Shown: positions 43,093 through 54,109, counted from the first letter of the stretch. The stretch is DNA of 64,000 nucleotides from Rhodanobacter sp. MP7CTX1 (GCF_014205795.1 NZ_JACHCN010000004.1:199028-263027); one strand, 5' to 3'. Program-made: numbers and translations. Notes: generated by a model not told the origin, from the sequence alone.

Positions 43093-43167
43093 TGGTGGGC
43101 GGTACAAGGATCGAACTTGTGACCCCTTCCATGTCAAGGAAGTGCTCTACCGCTGAGCTAACTGCCC
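43093..43167 (-). tRNA. tRNA-Val (anticodon GAC)
   Basis: A complete 75-base cloverleaf with encoded CCA. The D arm is GCTCAGCGGTAGAGC, the anticodon stem CTTCC/GGAAG holds TTGACAT (anticodon GAC), and the T arm carries GTTCGATCC. The acceptor stem GGGCAGT/ACCGCCC has one A-C mismatch at pair 5-68. A terminator follows at 43048-43083. Confidence 0.95.
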
Positions 43168-43298
43168 GTTTCGCTTCGGTTGCCCTCGCGAGCAGCGAAT
43201 TATACGGGAGCGGCGGACGCACGACAACATCCAGCCACCACTGGGGGTTGATGGCCGGCCCAGCACCGCTGGCACGCCATCACAACCCGTTCAGGATC

Positions 43299-45329
<2,031 letters not shown>

Positions 45330-45472
45330 ATGTGGGTCCGATGTCCCATTTTAAATCTGCCCTGCTGACAGCTGGTGTCAGCAGATGCCCACAACAACGC
45401 CATCATTCAGCGGCATGCGGCGCTGCGCCAAGGACCTAGCATGGACGGCCCGGGCAACGCAGGAGCGACGCC

Positions 45473-46027
45473 ATGACCCTGCGGCAGCTTGTCGGGTTTC
45501 ATTGCAGGCAACAAGGCACGACGCTGATCGAGCAGATCATGGTGCTGGCCATCGTCGGAATACTGACCGGTATGGCCGTACCTTCGTTGCGAAAGCTGCT
45601 GACCCAAAACCAGCAGCAGATCGCGCAGTCGGATGTCATCGCCACCCTGCAATATGCCCGCGAGACCGCCCTCACTACCGGCAAACGTACGCTGCTCTGC
45701 CCTACCCGCGATGGCGCCCACTGCAGCAACGAACTTCACTGGGAGAACGGCTGGCTGCTGTTCCAGAATGGCGACAATCAACCCGAGCACGGGCCGCTGC
45801 GCGTGGGTCGTGGCTACAGCGGCAACCTCACCGTCCAGGGCACCGCTGGCCGGCACCTCGTGCGCTTTCTCCCCGACGGCAGCGCACGCGGCAGCAATAT
45901 CACGCTGCTGTTTTGCCAACGGGGCAGCACCGATCACGTGCTGAGCGTCATTGTCTCGAGCAGCGGCCGCATCCGTAGTGGCCGGGCAAACGCTGAGCAG
46001 ACCGAGAGTTGCGTGCACCAGGACTAG
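45473..46027 (+). CDS. GspH/FimT family pseudopilin
   Basis: A 184-residue prepilin-like protein. The leader is basic and short and ends at Gly before TTLIEQIMVLAIVGILTGMAVPSLRK, a type III signal processed by prepilin peptidase at G|TTLIE with Glu5 of the mature protein. The C-terminal domain has NGWLLFQNGD and VRFLPDGSA, which are FimT/GspH features, plus cysteine pairs (LLCPTRDGAHC and LLFCQRG). FimT-type minor pilins bind DNA or prime type IV pili. No other pilus genes are near. Ribosome binding site AGGAGCGACGCC precedes ATG 45473. Confidence 0.9.
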   Translation: MTLRQLVGFHCRQQGTTLIEQIMVLAIVGILTGMAVPSLRKLLTQNQQQIAQSDVIATLQYARETALTTGKRTLLCPTRDGAHCSNELHWENGWLLFQNGDNQPEHGPLRVGRGYSGNLTVQGTAGRHLVRFLPDGSARGSNITLLFCQRGSTDHVLSVIVSSSGRIRSGRANAEQTESCVHQD

Positions 46028-46049
46028 CCGGCCGTTGTTAGCGGCAGCA

Positions 46050-46367
46050 TCAGTCGTAAGTCTGCGTCAGCAACGTCGGAGCCACCGCATCAGGGCGACC
46101 TGCCTTGACGTAGGCGTCGAAGTACTCCAGCACATGATCCGACTCCTGTCCCGACAAACTCCGAGTGGTCAGTCCAAAGATCGGGTTGGTCGTTGCATGG
46201 CTGGACACGGCGCAGGTCAATCGCTGCGGCGCCCCAGTCGTGCGTTGTGAGGCGCCTACGCCGCAGGTGGGTTCAACGATCGCGCCCGAGAACACGATCC
46301 GCTGATCTGCCGCTGCGGCGACTGAGGGAATCAATAAAGTAACCAGGAAGAGCAAGGAGATGGTCAT
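46050..46367 (-). CDS. small secreted protein, fimbrial-like N-terminus
   Basis: A 105-residue protein with a signal peptide (about 1 to 20, LLIPSVAAAA-DQ). The mature start RIVFSGAIVEPTCGVG resembles the first strand and cysteine of type 1 fimbrial subunits, and a second Cys (RLTCAVSS) could close a disulfide. The remainder is too short for a complete pilin and lacks the usual terminal Tyr strand, although it ends QTYD. It may be a fimbrial-like domain or an unrelated small secreted protein. The start ATG at 46367 is preceded by GAGGT. It is convergent with the pseudopilin gene (22 bases between stops). Confidence 0.6.
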   Translation of the reverse strand: MTISLLFLVTLLIPSVAAAADQRIVFSGAIVEPTCGVGASQRTTGAPQRLTCAVSSHATTNPIFGLTTRSLSGQESDHVLEYFDAYVKAGRPDAVAPTLLTQTYD

Positions 46368-46587
46368 GCGACTTACCTCGTAGAGCCCAATGCACCAGGC
46401 CGTTACGTATCAGGCTCCTCTCTTACGCATACCCGGAATGCCTATCGGGTTCCATTCCCACCGTGAACGTTTGATGATTTACATTTATGAATCAATAACT
46501 TGTGACGGTGCCGTGAGGAGCACTCACCGTTTCGTCGCGTCAGCTTCGAGATACTCCAACGCTGCGCATCCCGCAGGGAGAAACGTC

Positions 46588-46908
46588 ATGTCCACAAGTA
46601 AAGAAGTCGTTGAAGCAATCGCCTCCGGCGACGCTTCGGTGAAATTCGAAGGATGGCGAGCCGTTCGCGAGTTGCTCTTCGACATGGACGAAGAGCGCAG
46701 CAGGTTGCGCGAACTATGCGCCTGCGCCTATCGCGCGATGGATGCTCAATCCGCACCCACGCCATGGCTTTATGCTTTGAGCAGCGCCTCTGCGGGCAAT
46801 GGTTTCAATACAAATGGACTACTCGCCGACATCCAGCCACGGGTGGCCAGGGCGAAGGCGTTAATCGAGCATCGGCGCGGCGACGAGCTGAGGCGGCTAT
46901 CTCTTTAA
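46588..46908 (+). CDS. small protein of unknown function
   Basis: A 106-residue hydrophilic, mostly helical protein (MSTSKEVVEAIASGDASVKFEGWRAVRELLFDMDEERSRLRELC) with no signal peptide. A strong AGGGAG ribosome binding site precedes ATG 46588. The frame is open back to 46390, but the upstream codons have unusual composition and a weaker start. I do not recognise a family. The upstream stretch 46440-46560 is unusually AT-rich for this genome (for example ATTTACATTTATGAATC) and may hold a promoter. Confidence 0.6.
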   Translation: MSTSKEVVEAIASGDASVKFEGWRAVRELLFDMDEERSRLRELCACAYRAMDAQSAPTPWLYALSSASAGNGFNTNGLLADIQPRVARAKALIEHRRGDELRRLSL

Positions 46909-47007
46909 GGCGCACATGCCGGGTGCCAACATTGCGTTGATCGCAACGTGCGCAAGCAGGAACAGAGACCTGGCAAGCCGAAGGGTCATCGCCAAACGGG
47001 CGCGGAC

Positions 47008-47595
47008 TCAGTGCACGCCAACGAACGCATAGGCGAACAACAGCCCGCCTATCACCCCTAACGCAAGTGAAGCCCACCAAGCCAGGCGTTTGCGCGTGAG
47101 TGCGGCCACCGCGCCGAGCGCGATGCCGACCTGCAGAAATGCCACCGACTCCGCCAAACGATCGTGCTGGTGCAGCATGTGATCGGCTTCGGCCGACTTT
47201 TCGTCACGTTCGCGCTCGAACTCGACTGCCTTGAGCTTGAGTTCGCGCTGCTCCGCGAGATAGTGCGCTTCTTCATCGGCGAGGTTGGCCGGGGGCGCCT
47301 TGTCCTGCGCCAACCAGGGCTCCCGCGCGCTGCGCGCCATCGCGGCCTTCAGACCCTTGGCCTGGTAATACGTCCAGCTGTCCGAGGCTTTGGCTTGCTG
47401 GATCGTGGCCTCGTTCTTGAGGACCAGCGCTTCGTTTACCGTGCTGCCGGCCTGCAGCGCGACAATCGCCGCAAGCGCCGCGAACAGAGCCGTGCTCAGT
47501 GCAATGGAACGAAGCAGATCCCCGCCTTCGTGCTCAATCTCGTCGGCAATCGACTCACGAAGTTTGTCCGTATCAACCTCAATTTCTTCTGGCAT
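47008..47595 (-). CDS. DUF4337 family membrane protein
   Basis: A 195-residue protein. It starts MPEEIEVDTDKLRESIADEIEHEGG, with a helix near 28 to 50 (ALSTALFAALAAIVALQAG) and two near the C-terminus (about 148 to 192). A long charged helix lies between them with KASDSWTYYQAKGLKAAMA, characteristic of DUF4337. Its function is unknown. An ATG 15 codons earlier (47640) touches the terminator of tRNA-Asn, which makes the start at 47595 more likely. It is the only protein gene directly after the tRNA on that strand. Confidence 0.82.
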   Translation of the reverse strand: MPEEIEVDTDKLRESIADEIEHEGGDLLRSIALSTALFAALAAIVALQAGSTVNEALVLKNEATIQQAKASDSWTYYQAKGLKAAMARSAREPWLAQDKAPPANLADEEAHYLAEQRELKLKAVEFERERDEKSAEADHMLHQHDRLAESVAFLQVGIALGAVAALTRKRLAWWASLALGVIGGLLFAYAFVGVH

Positions 47596-47642
47596 GCGCG
47601 CGAATACCTCGGAATCGGTTGGCTGAGCTACCACGGACATGA

Positions 47643-47666
47643 AAAACCCCGCCGCAGCGGGGTTTT
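47643..47666 (-). terminator. rho-independent terminator of tRNA-Asn
   Basis: A 10-base-pair stem (AAAACCCCGC with GCGGGGTTTT, 4-base loop) is followed on the minus strand by T residues. It ends transcription from tRNA-Asn about 40 bases past its 3' end. Confidence 0.85.
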
Positions 47667-47705
47667 CTTGGCTTCGCGGGACGATGGTGTCCTGAAACCT
47701 GTATA

Positions 47706-47782
47706 TGGCGCCCGAAGCTGGACTCGAACCAGCGACCCCCTGATTAACAGTCAAGTGCTCTAACCAGCTGAGCTATTCGGGC
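47706..47782 (-). tRNA. tRNA-Asn (anticodon GTT)
   Basis: A 77-base gene with encoded CCA. The acceptor stem is GCCCGAA/TTCGGGC with discriminator G, the D arm is GCTCAGCTGGTTAGAGC, the anticodon loop CTGTTAA has anticodon GTT and the T arm has GGTTCGAGTCC. All four stems pair well. A terminator follows at 47643-47666. Confidence 0.96.
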
Positions 47783-47853
47783 GTGAGCTGCGTAGTTTGT
47801 CGTCGGTGCGGCGAGCTGTCAAGCCATTGACAGCAGATCGCCGCATAATTTCT

Positions 47854-49254
47854 TCAGGTCGTGCGCACCCGGTAGCACGGCACGTACGCGGCACCGCCGG
47901 GAAGCTTCATCCGGTGCTGCTCGACGAACGCCTGCAACAGCTTGTCCAGCGCGCGCATGATGTCCGGATCGCCGTCGATATCGAACGGACCGCACTTCTC
48001 GATCGCCTGCACACCCTCTTCCTTCACATTGCCGGCGACGATGCCGGAGAACGCGCGGCGTAGATCCGCCGCCAATTCATGCCGCGGACGATCGTGCCGA
48101 ATCTGCAGCGCGCGCATCGCCTCGTGCGTAGGCTGGAACGGTGTCTGGAACGAAACGGGAATCTGCAGCGCCCAGTTGAAAAAGAACGCATCCTTGGTGT
48201 CCAGCCGGTTATGCCGCACCTTGTCGATGCCCTTGATCATCGTCCGCGCCACCGTGGCGGGATCGTCCACGATGATCTGGTAGCGCTGTGCCACATCGTC
48301 GCCCAGCGCGAGCCGCAGGAAGCGGTCGATCTGCTCGAAGTAGGCCGCCGATTCCCTGGGTCCGGTGAAGATCAACGGAAACGGAGTGCCGGCGTTGTCG
48401 GGGTGCAGGAGAATCCCGAGCAAGTAGAGAATCTCTTCAGCGGTGCCGACGCCGCCGGGAAACACGATGATGCCGTGGCCCATGCGCACGAACGCCTCGA
48501 GCCGCTTCTCGATGTCCGGCATGATCACCAGCTGGTTCACGATCGGATTCGGCGATTCGGCGGCGATGATGCCCGGCTCGGTAATGCCGATGTAGCGATT
48601 GTTGCGTCGGCGCTGCTTGGCGTGTGCGATGGTTGCGCCCTTCATCGGGCCCTTCATCGCGCCCGGGCCGCAACCCGTGCAGATATCCAGCCCGCGCAGA
48701 CCGAGCTGATAGCCGACCATCTTGGTGTAGTCGTATTCCTCGCGCGCGATCGAGTGGCCGCCCCAGCACACCACCAGGTTGGGATCGATGTGCGGCTTCA
48801 GGATGCGCGCATTGCGCAGGATCTCGAACACGCCTTGGGTCAGGCCCGCCGACCCCTCCAGATCGAAGCCAATCTGCTCGAGCTGCGTCGCCACATAAAC
48901 GATATCGCGCACCACCGCGACCAGCAGCTCGTTGATGCCGCGGATGATCTGGCCGTCCACAAACGCCTGTGCCGGCGCATGGCTGAGCTCGATCTTGATG
49001 CCGCGATCCTGCTGCAATACCTGGATATCGAAATCCGGATATTGCTCGAGGATGGCGCGCGGATCGTCGGTGACGCTGCCTGAGGTCAGCACCGCCAGCG
49101 CGCAGCGACACAGCAGCGCATGCAGACCTGAGTCACTGGCGCCACGCAATCGCGCCACTTCATTGCGGGAAAGCACATCCAGCCCGCCGACAGGCGAGAT
49201 GCGCGCGCTGACAGTGGCGGATTTGCCTTTTGAAACCGGGCTTGCGTAGTTCAT
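47854..49254 (-). CDS. ppnN: PpnN-type pyrimidine/purine nucleotide 5'-monophosphate nucleosidase
   Basis: A protein of about 466 residues of the YgdH class. It cleaves the glycosidic bond of nucleoside monophosphates and in E. coli is stimulated by (p)ppGpp. The LOG motifs are CTGCGPGAMKGPMKGATIAHAK and GIIVFPGGVGTAEEILYLLGILLHPDN (PGGxGTxxE), with the PpnN-specific flanks RISPVGGLDVLSRNEVARL at the start and FFNWALQIPVSFQTPFQPTHEAM later. The frame is open another 50 codons, but MNYASPVSK is the natural start at 49254. It is preceded by tRNA-Asn (about 70 bases past its stop). Confidence 0.92.
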   Translation of the reverse strand: MNYASPVSKGKSATVSARISPVGGLDVLSRNEVARLRGASDSGLHALLCRCALAVLTSGSVTDDPRAILEQYPDFDIQVLQQDRGIKIELSHAPAQAFVDGQIIRGINELLVAVVRDIVYVATQLEQIGFDLEGSAGLTQGVFEILRNARILKPHIDPNLVVCWGGHSIAREEYDYTKMVGYQLGLRGLDICTGCGPGAMKGPMKGATIAHAKQRRRNNRYIGITEPGIIAAESPNPIVNQLVIMPDIEKRLEAFVRMGHGIIVFPGGVGTAEEILYLLGILLHPDNAGTPFPLIFTGPRESAAYFEQIDRFLRLALGDDVAQRYQIIVDDPATVARTMIKGIDKVRHNRLDTKDAFFFNWALQIPVSFQTPFQPTHEAMRALQIRHDRPRHELAADLRRAFSGIVAGNVKEEGVQAIEKCGPFDIDGDPDIMRALDKLLQAFVEQHRMKLPGGAAYVPCYRVRTT

Positions 49255-49361
49255 TCGTATCGTTCTCCAGACCGTCTTGTCGCGGCTTGTGCAACGCCGT
49301 CCATCCACAGTTGACCGGCTAGCTTCATACGCCTGCCGCGTAGCGTCAAGCGCACATGAAA

Positions 49362-49387
49362 AGGCCGGCGCCCGAAGGCGCCGGCCT
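49362..49387 (-). terminator. rho-independent terminator of the TonB receptor gene
   Basis: An 11-base-pair perfect stem (AGGCCGGCGCC with its complement) and a 4-base loop, followed by TTTT on the minus strand. It lies about 50 bases past the receptor stop. Confidence 0.88.
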
Positions 49388-49433
49388 GGAGTGTTGCGTA
49401 TCAATCACGCATCAACCCGATCTTTCCATCCGA

Positions 49434-51875
49434 TCAGAAGAACGAGGCACCGATCGTCACCATGACCGTACGACCCTCCAGCAGCGAGTAATACGGTGCC
49501 GAGGCAAACAGCGTCGTACCGTTCTGGTCCTTGGTCTTGCCCGGGTTGGACGCGAGGAACGAACCGATGTTGTTGGCGTTGGTCAGCGCCTCCTTGTCGG
49601 TGAGGTTGAACAGGTTGAGCTTGATGTACGGCTTGTGGATCATCGACGAGAAGTCCGGGAATTTCCAACCCGCACTGAAGTTGAGCGTAGCGTAACCACC
49701 CACCTTCTCCGTGTTGGACCAGTCGCCATAGATCGAGCTGCGATATTTCTCGTCCAGGCTCGCCCAGAACGGACCGTTGTCGTAGCTCACGCGCACGAAG
49801 GCGGTGTTCAACGGGGTATTCAGGAACGTCTTGCCTGCGGTGTTGTAGATGCCGTCGCCACTCGAGTTCAGATCCGTCTCTACCGTCGACTTGGTATACG
49901 CATAGGAACCGTAGAGGGTCCAGTCAGACGTGATCTTGTAGCTCGCCTCGGTGTTCAGGCCGCGCATGTGTACCGAGGGGATCGACAGGTAAACCGTCGC
50001 GAAGCTCTGCTCGTCAAAGCCGGAGATCTGCTTGTTGGTGAGGTTGGACGCATACGCATCGACACTGGCCGAGACCTTGTCGTCGTAATAACGCCAGCCC
50101 AGGTCGGCGGTGGTCGATTTTTCCGGCTTGTTGAGGAAGCTGTTCGCCGGCTGGGTCTGGCCGGGGAAATTCGCTGCTGCCGCATTTTGCAGAACGGCGC
50201 CGTTGATCGGAGCGCGGAAGGTCCGGCCAATGCCGAAGTAGAACTGGTTCTGGTCGTTCAACTGGAACTTGGCGCCGGCGGTCGGGCTCACGTCGCTAAA
50301 TGTCTGGCCGAAATCGCTGACACCGTATCCCACGTAGCCGGGACGCGTCGAACCCGGGTACTGGTAGTCGAAGCCGCTGCGCTTCACCCACAGGTAGGAT
50401 GCACCCGCCGTGAGGGTCCACTGGTCATTCGGCGTCCAGGTGTCCGTGGCGAACACCTTGCGGGTTTCCGTGGTGGTCAGCTCGTTGTACGTCTGCATCA
50501 ACTTTCCGTCCGGGTAACGGATCAGATCAGTCGTTCCCTGGATGTCGGACGGGACGCCCGTGGTCGGATTCACCGAGGTATACGACTGGCTCTGCTCCTG
50601 GCGCGGACGCTCGTACCATGCACCGTACTCGAGGCTGTTGTTCTCGCCGAAGTCCTCGTTGAACTTGGCGATGACGCCCGGGCGCATCGTGTAGGTATTG
50701 CTGATCGAATAGACCAGATCCTTACCGGTAAGCTTGCCGTCACCATTCAGATCCTGATTGGTGTACAGGTAATAGTTGGTCGTGTTCTTCGTCTCGGTGA
50801 TGGTGGTGCCACCACCGCTGCCACCGTTGCCATACTGGAAGTACGGCACCACGGACAGGCGCAGGCTGTCATTCAGCTTGAACTCGCCGTCCATGCTGAC
50901 CAGCCAGCTCTTGAACGGGTTGGTGTGCAGCTTGTAGAAATTGGTATCGAGCGGATTCAGCAGCGTCGCGTCGTAACTCTGGTTGTAATTCTTCTGCACC
51001 TGCGCCTTGGTCAGGCTCTCGTACAGGATGTTGGATTCGCGGTTGTACTGGAACGATGCGGAGATCGAGTTGTTGTCGTCGATGGTCCAGATCGACTTGC
51101 CATCGACCTTGTTCACACTCTGGTCGCCCGGGCCGCGCCACAGGTCGGCCTTGTTGTCCGAGTACGACAACCACGAGCGCACCGGGCCGATGTCGCCGGT
51201 ATTCAGGCGAATGAAGGTGCGCTTGTAGTCATTGCTGCCCAACGTCTGGCTGACGTCCAGGCCAGCGGTGTGGGTGGGATCAATCGTGGCCCAGGCAATC
51301 GAGCCACCGGCGGCGCCGCCGATCGGCGTGTCCACGTCCGGATAGCCCTGCAGCACCGTGATGTCACCGATGTTTTCGGTATCGCCGTACTCGGTCGAAT
51401 AGACCTTGTAGTTGCCGCTGTCGTTGATCGGCGCACCGTTGACGGTGGTGCCGATTTCGTCGCTGGTGAAGCCACGGATGCTGTAGTTGCCGTTGGCCAG
51501 ACCGGTGTAGTCATCGGTAGACGCATTGACGCCCGGGATGCTGTCGATCATCTGCACGAACGTGCCGCCCGGCGCTGCCTTGACGATGGCATCGCGGGTA
51601 ATCGTGGAAACCGCCTTGGGTGCCGTCTGCACCGACATCAGGCCATCACCCAGCGACAGCGACTGACCCTTGACCTGTACGGTCGTCAGCTGCTGCACGC
51701 GCTTGGTGTCATTGGATGTCGTGGTGTTGGACGTGCTGGAGACGTTGGCGCGCTGGCTGGCAGGCGCGGTCTGGCCCGCGGGCACCTGCTGCTGGTCGGC
51801 ACTCTGCGCCATGGCTGCGCCGGTGCCGAGCAGGCATGCCAGCGCAATCGCCGTGGAAAGGTGGTTTCGCTTCAT
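49434..51875 (-). CDS. TonB-dependent outer membrane receptor
   Basis: A protein of about 813 residues. The signal peptide (about 1 to 24, ending MAQ-SA) is followed by a Gln/Ser/Thr-rich linker and a TonB-box-like region (VQQLTTVQVKG). The plug follows (GDGLMSVQTAPKAVSTITRDAIVKAAPGGTFVQMIDSIPGV and NYSIRGFTSDEIGTTVNGAPIND). The rest is a beta-barrel with aromatic strand ends, closing LLEGRTVMVTIGASFF with terminal Phe. It transports an unknown ligand. No partner genes are next to it, and no Fur box is evident upstream. I chose ATG 51875 because AAGAGAT precedes it. An ATG eight codons earlier (51899) is also possible. Confidence 0.92.
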   Translation of the reverse strand: MKRNHLSTAIALACLLGTGAAMAQSADQQQVPAGQTAPASQRANVSSTSNTTTSNDTKRVQQLTTVQVKGQSLSLGDGLMSVQTAPKAVSTITRDAIVKAAPGGTFVQMIDSIPGVNASTDDYTGLANGNYSIRGFTSDEIGTTVNGAPINDSGNYKVYSTEYGDTENIGDITVLQGYPDVDTPIGGAAGGSIAWATIDPTHTAGLDVSQTLGSNDYKRTFIRLNTGDIGPVRSWLSYSDNKADLWRGPGDQSVNKVDGKSIWTIDDNNSISASFQYNRESNILYESLTKAQVQKNYNQSYDATLLNPLDTNFYKLHTNPFKSWLVSMDGEFKLNDSLRLSVVPYFQYGNGGSGGGTTITETKNTTNYYLYTNQDLNGDGKLTGKDLVYSISNTYTMRPGVIAKFNEDFGENNSLEYGAWYERPRQEQSQSYTSVNPTTGVPSDIQGTTDLIRYPDGKLMQTYNELTTTETRKVFATDTWTPNDQWTLTAGASYLWVKRSGFDYQYPGSTRPGYVGYGVSDFGQTFSDVSPTAGAKFQLNDQNQFYFGIGRTFRAPINGAVLQNAAAANFPGQTQPANSFLNKPEKSTTADLGWRYYDDKVSASVDAYASNLTNKQISGFDEQSFATVYLSIPSVHMRGLNTEASYKITSDWTLYGSYAYTKSTVETDLNSSGDGIYNTAGKTFLNTPLNTAFVRVSYDNGPFWASLDEKYRSSIYGDWSNTEKVGGYATLNFSAGWKFPDFSSMIHKPYIKLNLFNLTDKEALTNANNIGSFLASNPGKTKDQNGTTLFASAPYYSLLEGRTVMVTIGASFF

Positions 51876-52396
51876 CGGATTTATCTCTTTTTGAGTCATG
51901 ATTTGGTTGTTACGGAAAACGGGGCCGCAATAGCCGTTGCAAGCATTTCCCCGTTCACCGCGTAGTGCGCTGTCAGCGCAAAGAGTCAAAACTTGAGGTC
52001 GAGCAGCGGTCTTGTGATGAATCGAAAGAAATCACATTCCGCCTACGCCGCTACAGGGCCTCCCTTCCCCATCTTCGATAGTGAAGACTCCATGATCACA
52101 CGCTAATTTTACAACATTTTTACAAGTTTTCCAGCCAAAGATGACAGTGGCATTACAGAATCACCGCCCATGGCGTGTCGCAAGGAAGCACGGCTTTTGA
52201 GCCGTTCAACATTCCCCAGGCTGAGCTCGACACTCTCAAAGCGGCAATCTGCAGTCGGCCAACGCAGAAACCGACGCCGTCTACGCAAGAATTTGCAGAG
52301 AAAACAGGCCAGTGCATGCTTCAGGTGAAGTTTTCGGTGCGCGCTGGCGCTTATTGCCTGGGCAAGGCCCCTCGCTGATTGGTGCCGCGTTGGCCC
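51876..52396. other. 521-base intergenic region upstream of the TonB receptor
   Basis: This region separates the receptor start from the olsF-like stop, both on the minus strand. It includes an AT-rich part at 52080-52140 (TTTTACAACATTTTTACAAG) that could be the receptor promoter or a long leader. I see no palindromic repeat, no Fur-like box and no supported ORF. Confidence 0.45.
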
Positions 52397-54109
52397 CTAG
52401 CCCGCCTTCCCCAGATAACGCGCCCGCTTCGCCGGCTTGAGATTGGCCAGATCCAGCATCACGAGCCCATCCACGCAACCGGAAAAGCCGGGGTCCTCTC
52501 CAAAGCCGAGAAATTGGACGCCTTCGGCTTCGACGAGGTCGACGTACTGCCGGTACAGCACCGGCAGACTGACGCCCAGGGCGTCGAGGTGATGCTTGAG
52601 TTTGCCCAGCCCTTGCTGGGTATCCAGGCCTTCGAGTGAGTGGCGCACCCGCTCGATCATGGAAGGCGAGACCACAAACGGCTGACGTGCCTCGGCCAGG
52701 CCTGGCGCGCCGAAATAGTGCTGGTGAGCCACTGCAATCCATTCACGCGCCTCGCGCGGCAGACTGACCGACATGCTGACCGGGCCGAACAGGTAGCGCA
52801 GCTCCGCATGCCGCTGCAGGTACAGACCGATGCCCTGCCACAGCTGATCGAGTGCGCGCGTTCGCCAGTACGCCGGCGCGATGAAACTGCGGCCCAACTC
52901 GAGCCCTTGCGCCAACCGCGACTCCAGTGCCGGCGAGTAATGGAACAGGCTGGATGTATACAGCCCCGACATGCCGCGCCCGGCGATCAGCCGGCCGCCG
53001 TGACCGAGACGGTAGGACCCCACGATGCGCAGCGTCTTCGTGTCCCATAGCACCAGATGTTCGTAATGCGGATCGTAAGCATCCAGATCACGACGCGAAC
53101 CGGTGCCCTCACCCACTTTGCGGAAAGTCAGTTCACGCAAACGGCCGATTTCGCGCATGACGGCACTGTCGAGTGCGCCCTTGAACAACCATGCCTGCTT
53201 GCCATCGTTGAGATCGGCCAGCTTTTCCGCTTGTAACAGCTCGGCGGCGACGCGCTCGGCTGGTTCCGGATGCGCCAGCGGCGCCTGTCCGCCAAAGATC
53301 GGGCCGCGATGCCGGCCGACCCGGTAGACATGCCGTCGCATCAACCTGGCGGCCTGCTCGGACGAACCACCACTGCGTCGCTGCAGTTCTTCCGCGCTGA
53401 CCAGTGCACCGATACTGAAACCGATCCGCCGCTCGCCCGGCGCCACCGCTTCGCGCGGCAGCATCGCCGTGCTCAGCGGCTTGGCCAGCATCGACAAGCC
53501 GTAGAACATCGTTGAATTGCGCGCAGCGACATGCACCGGCAACACCGGTGCCTTGCTGCGCAGAGACAACCGAGCAAAACCATCCGACCAACGCCCGTCA
53601 CGCACGCCAGCAGGACCCACGCGAGATACTTCGCCCGCGGGAAATACGATCAGCGCTTCGCCGTTGTCCAATGCGCGATAAATGCCGCGCAGACGCGACG
53701 TCGCTCCGTTTCCGAACACATCCACCGGCAACAGCAACTTGCGCAATGGCGGAACCACCGCCAGCCAGTCGTTGCCAAGAATGCGCACATCGCTGCGCAC
53801 CGAGCTCACCAGTTGCAACAACGCCAGCGCGTCCTGCATGCCCAACGGATGATTCGCCACCACCAGCAACGCGCCATCCACGGGGATGTTCTCGCGCTCA
53901 CGCTGATTGACCTGATAACTGGTGCCCAGGACGTCCAGCACGCGTTCGACGAAATCCAGGCCTTCGCTGGCGCCGACACGTTCCAGCACGCGGTTGAAAC
54001 CGTCTTCGTCGGCCAGGCGTCCGAGCATGCCCGCCATCGGACGACGGATTCCTGGGTAGTGCGCCAGCCAGGGCAGGCGTTCAGCAAGGGTCTGTTCGAT
54101 GCGGAGCAT
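52397..54109 (-). CDS. bifunctional acyltransferase, OlsF-like ornithine lipid synthase
   Basis: A 570-residue protein made of two acyltransferases. The first half is a PlsC/OlsA-like O-acyltransferase (VVANHPLGMQDALALLQLV with the NHPxGxxD motif, VFPAGEVSR and VLPVHVAARNS). The second half (about 300 to 545) is a GNAT-related OlsB/hemolysin-like N-acyltransferase: REIGRLRELTFRKVGEGTG, EHLVLWDTKTLRIVGSYRLGHG, FHYSPALESRLAQGLELGRSFI. This fused order is that of OlsF, which makes ornithine or lyso-ornithine lipids in one protein in Serratia and some other bacteria. GAGGA precedes ATG 54109. Membrane-peripheral, acting on acyl-ACP. Confidence 0.8.
   Translation of the reverse strand: MLRIEQTLAERLPWLAHYPGIRRPMAGMLGRLADEDGFNRVLERVGASEGLDFVERVLDVLGTSYQVNQRERENIPVDGALLVVANHPLGMQDALALLQLVSSVRSDVRILGNDWLAVVPPLRKLLLPVDVFGNGATSRLRGIYRALDNGEALIVFPAGEVSRVGPAGVRDGRWSDGFARLSLRSKAPVLPVHVAARNSTMFYGLSMLAKPLSTAMLPREAVAPGERRIGFSIGALVSAEELQRRSGGSSEQAARLMRRHVYRVGRHRGPIFGGQAPLAHPEPAERVAAELLQAEKLADLNDGKQAWLFKGALDSAVMREIGRLRELTFRKVGEGTGSRRDLDAYDPHYEHLVLWDTKTLRIVGSYRLGHGGRLIAGRGMSGLYTSSLFHYSPALESRLAQGLELGRSFIAPAYWRTRALDQLWQGIGLYLQRHAELRYLFGPVSMSVSLPREAREWIAVAHQHYFGAPGLAEARQPFVVSPSMIERVRHSLEGLDTQQGLGKLKHHLDALGVSLPVLYRQYVDLVEAEGVQFLGFGEDPGFSGCVDGLVMLDLANLKPAKRARYLGKAG

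Noticed and set aside
46390..46587. N-terminal extension of the 106-residue protein
   Set aside because: The upstream part covers an AT-rich, promoter-like stretch, and a strong ribosome binding site stands before ATG 46588.
47596..47754. Extension of the DUF4337 frame through tRNA-Asn
   Set aside because: The first codons lie inside the tRNA and its terminator, so they cannot be a normal coding start.
49356..51965. An 869-codon open frame on the plus strand
   Set aside because: It lies wholly antisense to the TonB receptor. Its translation is a low-complexity Arg/Val/Gly composition with no family, while the minus strand has plug and barrel motifs.
51990..52160. Fur box upstream of the TonB receptor
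   Set aside because: I looked for a GATAAT-type palindrome and found none, so an iron-siderophore role is not supported by the sequence.
52175..52378. A 67-codon frame upstream of the olsF-like stop
   Set aside because: It has no ribosome binding site, no family likeness and weak coding composition.
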